From positions 10,292,001 through 10,356,000 of the forward strand of contig CM082576.2 of the NCBI GenBank assembly GCA_040954595.2: a stretch of DNA of 64,000 bases, written 5' to 3'. This DNA is from Balanoglossus misakiensis (lineage: Eukaryota; Hemichordata). The notes below the pieces were generated by a model. It was not told the origin of the DNA, made no database searches, and saw only the letters and a list, made by a program, of their open reading frames with translations. This document shows, in pieces, positions 39,701 through 50,800 of this stretch; positions within the stretch are counted from its first letter, which is position 1, and each line of letters begins with the position of its first letter. Both the position numbers and the translations under genes were made by a program.

Positions 39701-42700
39701 AAAGCATTTTAAGTTTGCAAGTAAACTCATGAAAATAATGCAAAGAATGGCAGCTATTGGGGCTTTAATGGCCCTTTGATCCAAACCTCGAACCTGTACC
39801 AATTTCCAGAATCAATTTAAAATGAACCGGCTACATCTGAACTTCTGTTCACGTTGCACAAATTATTATTGCCCAAGGACCAGCTTAATTTTTATGCCAT
39901 CTATTTTCTGTTAGCCGGGAGACAGCTATCTAAGATGAAAATTCCACAAGGGATACATGTACCTGGTACTTTCTATTGCATACATGATCACGATATCATG
40001 GTGTAGATGAATACAAGTTGGTGTATATGCAAGTTGGTGTATTGTGTCTATGTAACTGGGTCAGACTTAGAAATTGAGCCACCTCACTTAATCTTACGAG
40101 CGGTTTTCAGGTTTGGGTTTTACTGAAGTGACGTCATATCTGTGGTCTATTCGCCAAACAAATTGAACTGTAAATTCGTTTCTTGCCCCATGGACCTGCT
40201 CAGAGGACCTGTGTACTTCAAACTTTTAAGTCCATGGTGTCACAGACTTCAATGACCTATACCGTACAATGACCCATGCAATATACTACACTACATATAC
40301 ATTGCACTGACCAATAAAATTAACAGTAAATGAAACAGTAACTCTTTTTAAAATCAGTCTTGCATGAAGTTTTTACTGACTACAGCACATACTGATGTAC
40401 ACATTAAGTGATATATTCATTTTGCCCTCAATACTAGTACATACAATGTATAGGGTTACAGGTAAACAACAGTCCACTGCCATATGTAGACCACAGAACT
40501 TTATAGCAGTGACCTGTTTGTTTATGGTGTGATTTGCATTCCTTCTGCAACAAGGTCCCATCTATCCCACATGCCAATCTGATTAAGATCAGATGCAGGG
40601 TACGGCGACGTCTTCTACTTGCGCTGCATGGTATTCTCTTATTCTGTCTCACACTACATATTAGAGAATACCGCGTAGGGCAAGTAAAAGACCTCACTGT
40701 ACCCTACACATCTGATTTTAATCAGATTGTCCCACATGTATACATCTGCTGGGTTTATAATCCCACAAGTAAAGTCTCATTTTGGGTGTATCTCTTTGCA
40801 GGTAAAAGGAGTGCGAAATCTGTAAGAAACTACCAGCTACCAATTTTGTTTGTAAATGTTTGTAAACTGTGACTCCCCCCATCCCACCCCTTCGTTATAA
40901 TTGACAGCTCCCTTAAAATGATGTCATGGAGAAAAATGAAATCATTCAAGCACTGGAAAGCAAGGCGCTTGTAAAAAGTTGACGGTTCTGCATTATGGAC
41001 CTTGATTTTATCCAGTGGTTTAGAAGCAAGCACCAACACACATGTCCACTAAATAGGATGTGCAACAGGTGTGATATGTGAATGGCTGTATATGTGTATA
41101 GTGGTCGCTCGGGGAACTTGAGCAAAGTGGCCGCTATATAAGTGAGGTGGCCTTTACATGCATATAGTGGGTGGGCGTGTCTACATATATTTTGAGTGGG
41201 CGGGGCAGTTTGAAAGTTGAGGCAAGGGACTATACTGAAAGAGCAGAACATTACTATATTTGAGTTTTTGGAATAAGTGATGCAACATCTGATGTAATTA
41301 TCACTTCCTTTTCATATAGCTAATCCAGATACTAATTAAGTGTCAACTAAACTAGCTGGAATAGGAAAATGTATGTAAACCATGACACTGTACAAAAAGT
41401 AGACTCAGGGCATCCGAGTACTACCTGGTAGTACCAGCATTAAAACATTCCTCTTTCTAAAAATACTAGACTCGTGAATGGGAAGGACACTTGATCTAAA
41501 GAACACACTATACTCTGCATGCCCCCAACACCATCACTGTCACTTACTCATCTGATGTCACGTACTCCGGCACAATTAAAGATAAAACGTCACTCCTAAT
41601 TTTGAATACGTACATCTAACAGATTTCTGATTGATTGCATTTGAACTAATTACAATCTTACGGCCAATTCAGAAAAACTTGCCACATTTTGTCTTAAAGG
41701 GACAAAGTTGCTCACTTTTGACATTATTTTGGTTATTTTAGTTTCATTTGATAGTTTTGAGTATTTATGTTGATTACTCGCTGAAACCATGCTCGGTGAC
41801 TTGTTATACCATGGAGCTTTATTCAACATGGAAATTATATGAGGCACTTTGACTTTTTTCTCAACAAAGTCCCATCAACATGATAAATTAAGCCCCCCCC
41901 CCCTCTCTTCAGATACAACATTGTTCAAGACCCTACCCCCCCCCCCAATTCTCCCACCCAAAGCTGGGGTGTTTGTGCTGCGGGAGGTGGTGGGCACACC
42001 TCCCGGCGTTTTGGCATGGCGTTGAATCTGTCCACTGTAATTTCGCCCAGTCAAGTCCACAGGTTGTTGCAGTCCGTCCCTCTATTCCTCTCGGAAGAAT
42101 TAAGCCGGGGATGGTAGGGCTACGGATCCGCAGCAAGTTGTTCACCGAGAGGCGGGGATGCGATGAAGTACTGTTTCACGGCGATCGACAAGGTTGCGAA
42201 CGACCTTTCCGTTCGTGATCAAGTATAGCACGGTCACTGACCGTGTCTACACCATAGCCTGGGCTACCTGAAGGCTGAAGTGAGAGCGAGTAAGACAATG
42301 AAGAACACCGTGATTTACAACAAGGGTGAATGAAAACTCACCATCAATTCTTTCCTCGTAACCTTTTGTGAAAAACATCAATGCCTTGGCCGCTCTCTCG
42401 GGCGTTTTCAAAAGCCCCTGCCTCGTCGGGTCTTCCCCGACACTTTTGATCAGACTTCTATAACTATCTTCCATGGTCGGTAGTGTCTCCCCCGACTCTT
42501 GCCGCGTCGCAGTCGGCAATCCCTCGTCGCGATCTATGGAGCGGGCCCGCTGTCTTCTCGACGGATAAGACGGATCGGAATCGAAGACTCCACTTTTGGC
42601 CAATTTCAGTCTTCGCGTCTGCCTTATCAAGTCTGCCTCTCCCGTCACTTTGTTCGTATCAATGTGATCGTCCTCGGACGATGAGCGCTTGTAATCAACA

Positions 42701-42708
42701 CTCGTCAT
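33590..42708 (-). CDS. GCH1: GTP cyclohydrolase I
   Basis: Six exons (minus strand): 42708-42342, 35444-35335, 35094-35039, 34707-34676, 34136-34052, 33716-33590. They total 777 nt and 258 residues (human 250), with all phases consistent and the same exon layout as human GCH1. An in-frame TAG at 42723-42721 fixes the start. The enzyme converts GTP to 7,8-dihydroneopterin triphosphate, the first and rate-limiting step of tetrahydrobiopterin synthesis, as a cytosolic homodecamer (family knowledge). Zinc ligands are all present: Cys149 and His152 in MCEHH, and Cys220 in HMCMVMRG. The GQGLLKTP-type helix ([14 protein letters not shown]), FFTKGYEE and SKTVTS motifs are intact. The N-terminal 85 residues are charged and poorly conserved, as usual for regulatory extensions in animals. 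No damage is seen, so it should be active. Confidence 0.98.
34052..34136 (-). CDS. GCH1: GCH1 exon 5
   Basis: Residues 189-216: [16 protein letters not shown] and [10 protein letters not shown], substrate-site region. Donor GTGAGT, phase 2. Confidence 0.97.
34676..34707 (-). CDS. GCH1: GCH1 exon 4 (32 nt)
   Basis: Residues 178-188: [10 protein letters not shown]. Acceptor GTTCAG and donor GTAGGT. The small size matches the human exon. Confidence 0.95.
35039..35094 (-). CDS. GCH1: GCH1 exon 3
   Basis: Residues 160-177: [18 protein letters not shown]. 56 nt, entering in phase 0 and leaving in phase 2. Confidence 0.97.
35335..35444 (-). CDS. GCH1: GCH1 exon 2 (zinc ligands Cys149 and His152)
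   Basis: Residues 123-159: [18 protein letters not shown] then [12 protein letters not shown], the catalytic zinc motif. Acceptor GTACAG and donor GTAAAG. Confidence 0.98.
37301..37330. repeat. (TG)n-(TA)n microsatellite
   Basis: Alternating GT units run into TATATATATA in GCH1 intron 1. Confidence 0.9.
37585..37592. promoter_or_regulatory. Palindromic CRE (TGACGTCA) in GCH1 intron 1
   Basis: A full TGACGTCA in a CpG-richer block. In mammals a CRE helps give GCH1 its cAMP response; here the site is intronic, so the role is inference. Confidence 0.4.
37997..38202. mobile_element. TCGCGA-rich MITE, copy 1 (degraded left end)
   Basis: It shares AAATACGCGAGAGCCA and the TTTTACAGTA right end with the copy at 38882. 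The left inverted repeat has lost part of its sequence. Confidence 0.7.
38882..39061. mobile_element. TCGCGA-rich MITE, copy 2 (intact ends)
   Basis: 180 bp. TACTGTAAAACACTTT at the left is mirrored by AGTGTTTTACAGTA at the right, followed inward by TCGCGAG motifs on both sides. The outermost TA on each side fits a TA target duplication. No coding capacity. Confidence 0.85.
39431..39768. mobile_element. GGCAGCTC-family element, copy 3 (left end decayed)
   Basis: Its right end, GAAAATAATGCAAAGAATGGCAGCT then GGGGCTTTAA (split here for length), and its interior match copies 1 and 2. The left inverted repeat is not recognisable. Confidence 0.6.
40574..40729. mobile_element. CAATCTGAT-family MITE, copy 2
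   Basis: 156-bp foldback. CAATCTGATTAAGATCAGAT at the left is mirrored by ATCTGATTTTAATCAGATTG at the right, then GGGTAC and AGAGAATACC arms. A 9-bp direct repeat TCCCACATG flanks it (40565-40573, 40730-40738). Confidence 0.8.
42342..42708 (-). CDS. GCH1: GCH1 exon 1
   Basis: Residues 1-122: charged N-terminal extension, then [14 protein letters not shown] and FFTKGYEE. Donor GTGAGT, phase 1. Confidence 0.97.
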
Positions 42709-42828
42709 TGTTTTGAGTCCCTAACTTCAGTGCCCTATGTCACAACTACCGGCGTGGATATGATTCGCCGCTTCTCTGCAGCAAAACCCATCAACTAAGT
42801 AAACTGCACGCAGTGGAGGAAAATGTTT

Positions 42829-42840
42829 TGCGCATGCGTC
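42829..42840. promoter_or_regulatory. NRF1-like site in the GCH1 promoter
   Basis: TGCGCATGCGTC, about 120 bp upstream of the GCH1 start codon, fits the palindromic NRF1 consensus. NRF1 sites are common in CpG-rich metazoan promoters. Function is inferred. Confidence 0.5.
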
Positions 42841-44509
42841 CCCGGAAATAGCCATGTAGATTGCAGGAGAGATACGATTGGAGATTCCGTACGTTGCCAT
42901 GGTAGCGCGTCTTGCATTGAAAGTTAAAAATCGCTTATACGAAGTCCCCAACATTGCCTCTTACCTGTAGCAGTTATCTTCTCCATATCATGCGGGTCTA
43001 CTTATTTAATCTCTCAAGGACCAAAATGCTGAGTTACAAAATGCAACCAGTCACCAGATATATATAGCCTAGGCCCAGTCAAAAGGGATCTTTTATAGGG
43101 CATCAGGTATTGTGTATAGGCAAAGGTCTGTATCGAACCATGGAGGTAGGCCTCCGCACTGAATTAATACTCATTTCAATAAAGGCTATGCCGCATTACC
43201 ATTTATTGTAATTTCCACTAAAGATGTAATCAAATGTTGATTAAATAGTACGCCGGACGACCTAATGCTCAGGAAATGAGCTGGTTCTTTGACACTGCGG
43301 AGTTCTGAATAGGGATAGGCCTTTATCTTATTACGCCATTAGAGCATGTACCGTCAACTTGATGGTAGACCCTAGAGAAGTCATCATACAAGTAGTAAAT
43401 TCATGTTCAGAAGATACTAGTACTACACCGTTGTTCCACAAGAACAGGTTTCACCGGACTGTGAGTTCACGTGTTACACAATGCCATATATAGTAAATTG
43501 TTTTCAAATAAATTATCCAGCTAATAATCTCCACAAAGCAAACTGCTTATTGGATTATCTGCAAATGGGTGTGATTCTGGCTTTTGCCGCAAAAGGAGTT
43601 ATATAACTCATTTGAAAAGAAAAGTATTTTTCTCGATTTTTGATGTTGTTTTTTTCGCTCCTAAAAAGCCAATAGGTCAACACTTCTAATCAGTACTATT
43701 TTGGTGTAACAAACCAAATCCGATCACGATACTCCAGTGTTTAAAATCGATCACTGCACAGCTTGTCAGCGTAAATAAACCATGCGCGGTCAGGGTGACC
43801 GTGCCATAGCCTGCAAAATAGCCACTATCAGCCGACGAGCCAGATAACACCCGGTAAAAAACCCGTGAGTCGTACGCGTACACATGCATGCAGTAGAGCC
43901 TACACAGAGAGAGACTAATCTGGCAGGTCGATCATAAAATAAAGGTTTGAACAAGATCATTTTCCTGAAGAAGAAAAAATACCGGTCAGGCTACAATTGA
44001 ATCACGGAGGTACCACAGTAGTAGCTGCATGGTTGAATGATATATGATTAAAATCAACCGAAGACATATCTCTATATTAAACACGGTTACTGGTAACAAC
44101 AGTAGTCCACGATTTAAATCAGTTTGGTAGAGTTCCACCTCCCGCACTAATTGGAACATTTTACTGACTATTATCAGTAAAATTATCTTTAGTACGCCAT
44201 AAACGCTTTTTTGCGCGTCATAGGATGTGTATGTTGGGGAGGGGTCATGCCATTGGAATCAGTACCTCTGTACCTCCATGCTCTGTACACTCACAGTTGT
44301 GGTTCACTGAATGCAGGTAGACTTCAGAGCGATCACGACACATCGAGGCGATTTGTTTATGGTTTGGTTGCGGGTGATAAGACAACCAATAGAGGTGTCG
44401 CTGTCCTTTTTATTTAAATTATTGATAATACTTGTCAGCTCAATCTCAATCTCAAACACACACATACACATTGGACATGCTAACAGGATGTAGATACATG
44501 AGATAACCT

Positions 44510-44570
44510 AGCCCTGCGTACAGATCTGCGTGCTAACGCCGGGAGCACACAGACCTGTACGCGGGGCTAA
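44510..44570. repeat. Small GC-rich foldback
   Basis: TAGCCCTGCGTACAGATCTG and its imperfect reverse complement surround a short loop. It is possibly a tiny MITE remnant. Confidence 0.6.
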
Positions 44571-45863
44571 AGATAACCCAAGATTCAATCTATTACAGAA
44601 TATATTCTTTCACTGTCTATGCTTTCACGGATCACGTTTTCAGTCCTGATTAAACTGTATGAGAGATATAATGGCTGATAACATCTATTGCATTATTTGA
44701 GATCGAAGGTGATAAAAGCCCTGACCTTAATTAATTTTCAAGTGTTATATCGTTTTAATTAAAATGTCAACATGACCAAAGGTAATTTGGATTTGATAGA
44801 TAATAAAGATTGCTTAATTCACAAAGTGTTTCAGAACCCTGGAACCTATTGGCGATAGAAGGATAGTCATTTGTATGGTGAACAACTGAGCCCGTGAGGA
44901 ATATCCGCATTATTTCCAAGCACTTATTGTTGATGTTGGTCATCAACGAAGGCTAGCGAAGTTCGGGATAGGGGCTGTTTTATTCCTGCGTGCCATATCG
45001 CATCGCTTCTCCGAGTATTATGTTCGTGCAGTTCGACACGTAGATTTCATGATGAGCGGGTGGTGCTACGTTTCTTCAGAGATTTCGCAGTTTGAGAGTC
45101 TCCCTTGCCCGAGCCCATGATAAAGCGAATGCCGTACTAAACCTCATATAGGCCTACATCGTAATCATGATTTATCATTGACACCTGTTGGATCGCTCCA
45201 AGGCCCCTCTCCATCACCGTAGTTGGAATAATTGCCTGAGGCTCGTAGGTGTGTGTTGTTTATTCAGGCATTTAATTTAGCTCTGTGATTTATAATGACG
45301 AATGGGTAATTCGATGGGACCGTTTGGATAGTACAGTTACAACATCGGAAAAATTAGAACCCGGAGTGTTGTATTAAAAGATGCTGTCCGTCAAAGGCCG
45401 GTATCGCGTGGATGTGGGAAGCAATTTTCGGACTGTGGATGGGGGAACCGATCCTATATTCTACATGCCAGCTACAACTTTTAATCACATATCTGTAGTC
45501 TGTAAATTATCATTTTCACTTTTTTTATGCGGATTTAACTATGATAACGCTAAATTTATAGACTGAGATGGCGTGCGCGACTGCGAACAGAATACGCTAG
45601 CGCGCGTGTGAAGCAACGTTTTGAAATACAGTGGACACAGAGGGCGCTCTGATGGGTTGGTTTTCATATTTTTTTTATCTCGCCCGTCGTTGGTTTATCC
45701 GAACGTTCCGTGTTTTATTTTTATTTTTTCATGAAGGACCACTGATGAACTGTGATGTACCAATTTTGTCTCTTATGTATAATACGAATATTTCTATCTA
45801 AAAATAAAGAACTGGAGAGAAAAAAGAACGTCATTCTAGAACGAAGGTGTGCCTCTCTTTCTG

Positions 45864-46010
45864 ATTGGCCGTAAGTTCGTCGCCCCTGGTAACGATAGAG
45901 TGTTGTCGGAGTCTCGGTTATTCTTTGTCTGTTTGCGACGACGTCAACAGCGTTCAACCCGTCGTTTCTCTTCTGCTTTTTTTTCTCCGCATCGTTTATT
46001 TGCTCACAGG
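45864..46010 (+). promoter_or_regulatory. X-box promoter and candidate 5'UTR exon, probably for USH2A
   Basis: A reverse CCAAT box (ATTGGCC, 45864-45870) is followed by GTCGCC-CCT-GGTAAC (45879-45893). The latter fits the RFX X-box consensus GTNRCC-N(0-3)-RGYAAC with no mismatch. Next come a GACGTCAAC half-CRE, a pyrimidine-rich stretch with no ATG, and a perfect CAG|GTAAGT donor at 46011. This is how a non-coding first exon looks. RFX X-boxes mark ciliary genes, and usherin is a ciliary/periciliary protein encoded next on this strand. The link to USH2A, 7.4 kb away, is inference. Confidence 0.5.
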
Positions 46011-47384
46011 TAAGTGAAATGTTACCATTTGGGGTTCAACTTTAAGGTTACTTTTGTGTTGTACGCCAGAATTAGTGCGTCATTCTGCGCCGTCTTTTCC
46101 GACATTTGAAATTTATTCGAACTGACAATGACGTTAATCTTCCAACATTCACGCACGATAGAGAATATTCTGTACTGCCGATATCTTTATAGGGTAAATT
46201 TTTCGACGGTCAACTGGCATCGGCGAGACACCGTCCGATCCACACTGTTTTATTAGTTCGGCGCGGGGAGCCTCGGAAGTTTTGACAATTTCTCGTGTCG
46301 GATATAAACATAGTTTGGCTACCGAAGATGCTGAGAAACAAAATCGCTTAAATTTACAGGAGGCCCTACAATATTGCAAGATATTTGTGTTACTTTTATT
46401 TGTGTTACTAGGGCTGCGATGGTTGTTGATGGGTCACCCATCACTTGAGTGACAATATCCGCGACGGCATCATAAACGATCGAGAACTTTGCAATATGCA
46501 AAAGAGCGACAACTCAGCGCAGCTATTGCAGTTATCTGTACTTTTACAAATCTCTCTCTCTTTCTCTGCCCCCTCTCTCTATCTCTCTCATATCTGCTGT
46601 CACAAACATTAACACAAATGCATCTACACCTAAAATGATATGTTTGAAACATGCCGCTGCAGAGTTTGAGTCATGTTATTAACCTGGAGATATCAAAATT
46701 CAGAAATGTCAGGGGTCGCTGAAAGACAAATTGTACTCCCCCTCGGGACTATATGTAATTGTTGGACAATGTTGACTCGTCAAACGGGCAAGTGAACGGA
46801 AGAAAGCACAGATCATATTAAAACAAACCTACTGAAAATGTGCAAAATAAAATCGCACTCCCCTGAGCCCATCACAGGGAAACAACAATCCAGGCATCTC
46901 ACATTTCATCCAGACATCCAGACAAGAGTTGGCAAACTACACAAATATTACATGGTGTTTCAGACATGAAAGATTTTAATAACTGGTGTTATGCGTTTTG
47001 TTTGAAAAACACACACATCAAAATTCTTGTTAAAATCCAAATTCGCGACAGTACACTCAGACAATTTTCTGATAGTATTAAATAGTAAGAATTCACACAA
47101 CCTCAATGTTTTAATAGTAACACACACAGATCATTTTAAAATATGTTGGAAAGAAAAAACAAAAGACAGTTTACATCATGATGGACGCCAGAGAAATATG
47201 GCTATGTAATGTTACATTGTCATATAAATTATTAAGTTACTAGTATTTGATTTTATTCTCTACCATATTGTTCTGAAACACAATAGCTCATACACTGTTC
47301 TCAGTTTGAATGACAATCAAAGACATGTTACGAAAATAATTGATGTGAAATAAGTATATCTCCAAATATTAGATGTCTGTATCT
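46011..47384. other. Non-coding region before the repeat arrays
   Basis: AT-rich with a CT-rich stretch near 46550-46590. I see no gene or repeat I can support. Confidence 0.5.
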
Positions 47385-47855
47385 CTTAATGGTTAACTGT
47401 CCCAGATGATAAATATCACTAAATGGTGAGTCTCCTAGTTGTATAAATAGTAGCAATATTACCCAGCCATTATTAAAACTTTCAAAGCACAACACAGACG
47501 TCGACACATACAGCACAACACAGACAATCAATAATGTACACAGAATAAAGTCAAGTCTGAGAAAACAAGATATATGGACTTCTTGTAAAAACGACCATGA
47601 TGTGAGCTCAAGAATTTCGAGAATAGAAAATAGTAAATAGTAAATGGTAAGTTTCTCTGAATATTAGTAACTATGAATGGCAGGTATCTATGAATGGTAA
47701 GCCTATTAGATGCATGGTAAGTATCTCGCAATGGTAAGTTTCCTAAATGGTTAGTATCACTGAATTACTTCCTGAAATGTATAAATATCTCTCAATGGTA
47801 AGTTTCCTCGATGGTAAGTATCATTGTATGATGAGTCTCCTAGAGGTTTCCTGAC
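47385..47855. repeat. Degenerate short tandem repeat with donor-like motifs
   Basis: Imperfect units of about 15-17 bases resembling AATGGTAAGTATCTC recur, clearest at 47643, 47691, 47713, 47730, 47745, 47795 and 47810. Each contains a GGTAAGT or close variant. It ends where the 116-bp array begins. Confidence 0.65.
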
Positions 47856-47865
47856 CACACAGTTT

Positions 47866-50800
47866 GCTTGACCAGTAGGGTGGAAGATGAAGACCAAAAT
47901 GGTTGCAATGTCTAAAGGGTTTGGTGGTAAAGGCCAATCCCAGCAGTGGGTCAAGTGCTGGCAACCTCTGACCCCATAAGTGTCTTGACCAAGAGGATGG
48001 AACATGGAGACAAAATGGTTGCAATGTCTGAAGGGTTTGGTGGTAAAGACCAACCCCAGCGGTGGGTCAAGTGCTGGCAACCTCTGACCCCATAAGTGTC
48101 TTGACCAAGAGGATGGAACATGAAGACAAAATGGTTGCAATGTCTGAAGGGTTTGGTGGTAAAGACCAACCCCAGCAGTGGGTCAAGTGCTGGCAACCTC
48201 TGACCCCATAAGTGTCTTGACCAAGAGGATGGAACATGAAGACAAAATGGTTGCAATGTCTGAAGGGTTTGGTGGTAAAGACCAACCCCAGCAGTGGGTC
48301 AAGTGCTGGCAACCTCTGACCCCATAAGTGTCTTGACCAAGAGGATGGAACATGAAGACAAAATGGTTGCAATGTCTGAAGGGTTTGGTGGTAAAGACCA
48401 ACCCCAGCAGTGGGTCAAGTGCTGGCAACCTCTGACCCCATAAGTGTCTTGACCAAGAGGATGGAACATGAAGACAAAATGGTTGCAGTGTCTGAAGGGT
48501 TTGGTGGTAAAGACCAACCCCAGCAGTGGGTCAAGTGCTGGCAACCTCTGACCCCATAAGTGTCTTGACCAAGAGGATGGAACATGAAGACAAAATGGTT
48601 GCAATGTCTGAAGGGTTTGGTGGTAAAGACCAACCCCAGCAGTGGGTCAAGTGCTGGCAACCTCTGACCCCATAAGTGTCTTGACCAAGAGGATGGAACA
48701 TGAAGACAAAATGGTTGCAATGTCTGAAGGGTTTGGTGGTAAAGACCAACCCCAGCAGTGGGTCAAGTGCTGGCAACCTCTGACCCCATAAGTGTCTTGA
48801 CCAAGAGGATGGAACATGAAGACAAAATGGTTGCAATGTCTGAAGGGTTTGGTGGTAAAGACCAACCCCAGCAGTGGGTCAAGTGCTGGCAACCTCTGAC
48901 CCCATAAGTGTCTTCACCAAGAGGATGGAACATGAAGACAAAATGGGTGCAATGTCTGAAGGGTTTGGTGGTAAAGACCAACCCCAGCAGTGGGTCAAGT
49001 GCTGGCAACCTCTGACCCCATAAGTGTCTTCACCAAGAGGATGGAACATGAAGACAAAATGGTTGCAATGTCTGAAGGGTTTGGTGGTAAAGACCAACCC
49101 CAGCAGTGGGTCAAGTGCTGGCAACCTCTGACCCCATAAGTGTCTTGACCAAGAGGATGGAACATGAAGACAAAATGGTTGCAATGTCTGAAGGGTTTGG
49201 TGGTAAAGACCAATCCCAGCGGTGGGTCAAGTGCTGGCAACCTCTGACCCAATAAGTGTCTTGACCAAGAGGATGGAACATGAAGACAAAATGGTTGCAA
49301 TGTCTGAAGGGTTTGGTGGTAAAGACCAACCCCAGCAGTGGGTCAAGTGCTGGCAACCTCTGACCCCATAAGTGTCTTCACCAAGAGGATGGAACATGAA
49401 GACAAAATGGTTGCAATGTCTGAAGGGTTTGGTGGTAAAGACCAATCCCAGCGGTGGGTCAAGTGCTGGCAACCTCTGACCCCATAAGTGTCTTGACCAA
49501 GAGGATGGAACATGAAGACAAAATGGGTGCAATGTCTGAAGGGTTTGGTGGTAAAGACCAACCCCAGCGGTGGGTCAAGTGCTGGCAACCTCTGACCCCA
49601 TAAGTGTCTTCACTAAGAGGATGTCACATCAAGAAGACCAACGAGGCTGATATATGTTATAGAGGTTTGGTGGTAAAGACCAATCCCAGCGGTGGGTCAA
49701 GTGCTGGCAACCTCTGACCCCATAAATGTCTTGACCAAGAGGATGGAACATGAGGACCAAACTGGTTGCAATGTCTGAAGGGTTTGGTGGTAAAGACCAA
49801 TCCCAGCGGTGGGTCAAGTGCTGGCAACCTCTGACCCCATAAGTGTCTTGACCAATAGGATGGAACATGAAGACAAAATGGTTGCAATGTCTGAAGGGTT
49901 TGGTGGTATTTAAAAGACCAAACTCAACGGTGGGTCAAGTGCTGGCAACCTCTGACCCCTTAAGTGTGTTGACCAATAGGATCAAGTGCTAGTAACATCT
50001 GACCCCGGCCATAAGTGTCCTGACGAGGAGGATGGAACTTGAAGACCAAAATGGTTGCAATGTCTAAAGGGTTTGGTGGTAAAGACCAAACTCAACGGTG
50101 GGTCAAGTGCTGGCAACCTCTGACCCCATAAGTGTGTTGACCAATAGGATTGAACATGAAGACCAAAATGGGTGCAATGTCTGAAGGGTTTGGTGGTAAA
50201 GACCAACCCCAGCAGTGGGTCAAGTGCTGGCAACCTCTGACCCCATAAGTGTCTTCACCAAGAGGATGGAACATGAAGACAAAATGGGTGCAATGTCTGA
50301 AGGGTTTGGTGGTAAAGACCAACCCCAGCAGTGGGTCAAGTGCTGGCAACCTCTGACCCCATAAGTGTCTTCACCAAGAGGATGGAACATGAAGACAAAA
50401 TGGTTGCAATGTCTGAAGGGTTTGGTGGTAAAGACCAACCCCAGCAGTGGGTCAAGTGCTGGCAACCTCTGACCCCATAAGTGTCTTGACCAAGAGGATG
50501 GAACATGAAGACAAAATGGTTGCAATGTTTGAAGGGTTTGGTGGTAAAGACCAATCCCAGCGGTGGGTCAAGTGCTGGCAACCTCTGACCGAATAAGTGT
50601 CTTGACCAAGAGGATGGAACATGAAGACAAAATGGTTGCAATGTCTGAAGGGTTTGGTGGTAAAGACCAACCCCTGCGGTGGTCAAGTGCTGGCAACCTC
50701 TGACCCCATAAGTGTCTTGACCAAGAGGATGGAACATGAAGACAAAATGGTTGCAATGTCTGAAGGGTTTGGTGGTAAAGACCAATCCCAGCGGTGGGTC

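Larger units (their letters stand above)
35445..42341 (-). other. GCH1 intron 1 (6.9 kb)
   Basis: No further GCH1 exon is needed. It contains a CpG-richer block with a palindromic CRE (about 37140-37620), two TCGCGA MITEs, one GGCAGCTC-family copy, one CAATCTGAT-family copy and a TG/TA microsatellite (about 37301-37330). Confidence 0.8.
42709..45858. other. GCH1 5' flank and intergenic DNA
   Basis: It contains the presumed GCH1 promoter (about 42709-42960) and then AT-rich DNA with no supported gene. A small foldback is at 44510-44570. Confidence 0.6.

Noticed and set aside
42247-42341. Extension of GCH1 exon 1 ORF past 42342
   Set aside because: A GTGAGT donor at 42341 and perfect phase fit to the MCEHH exon show that the extension is intron.
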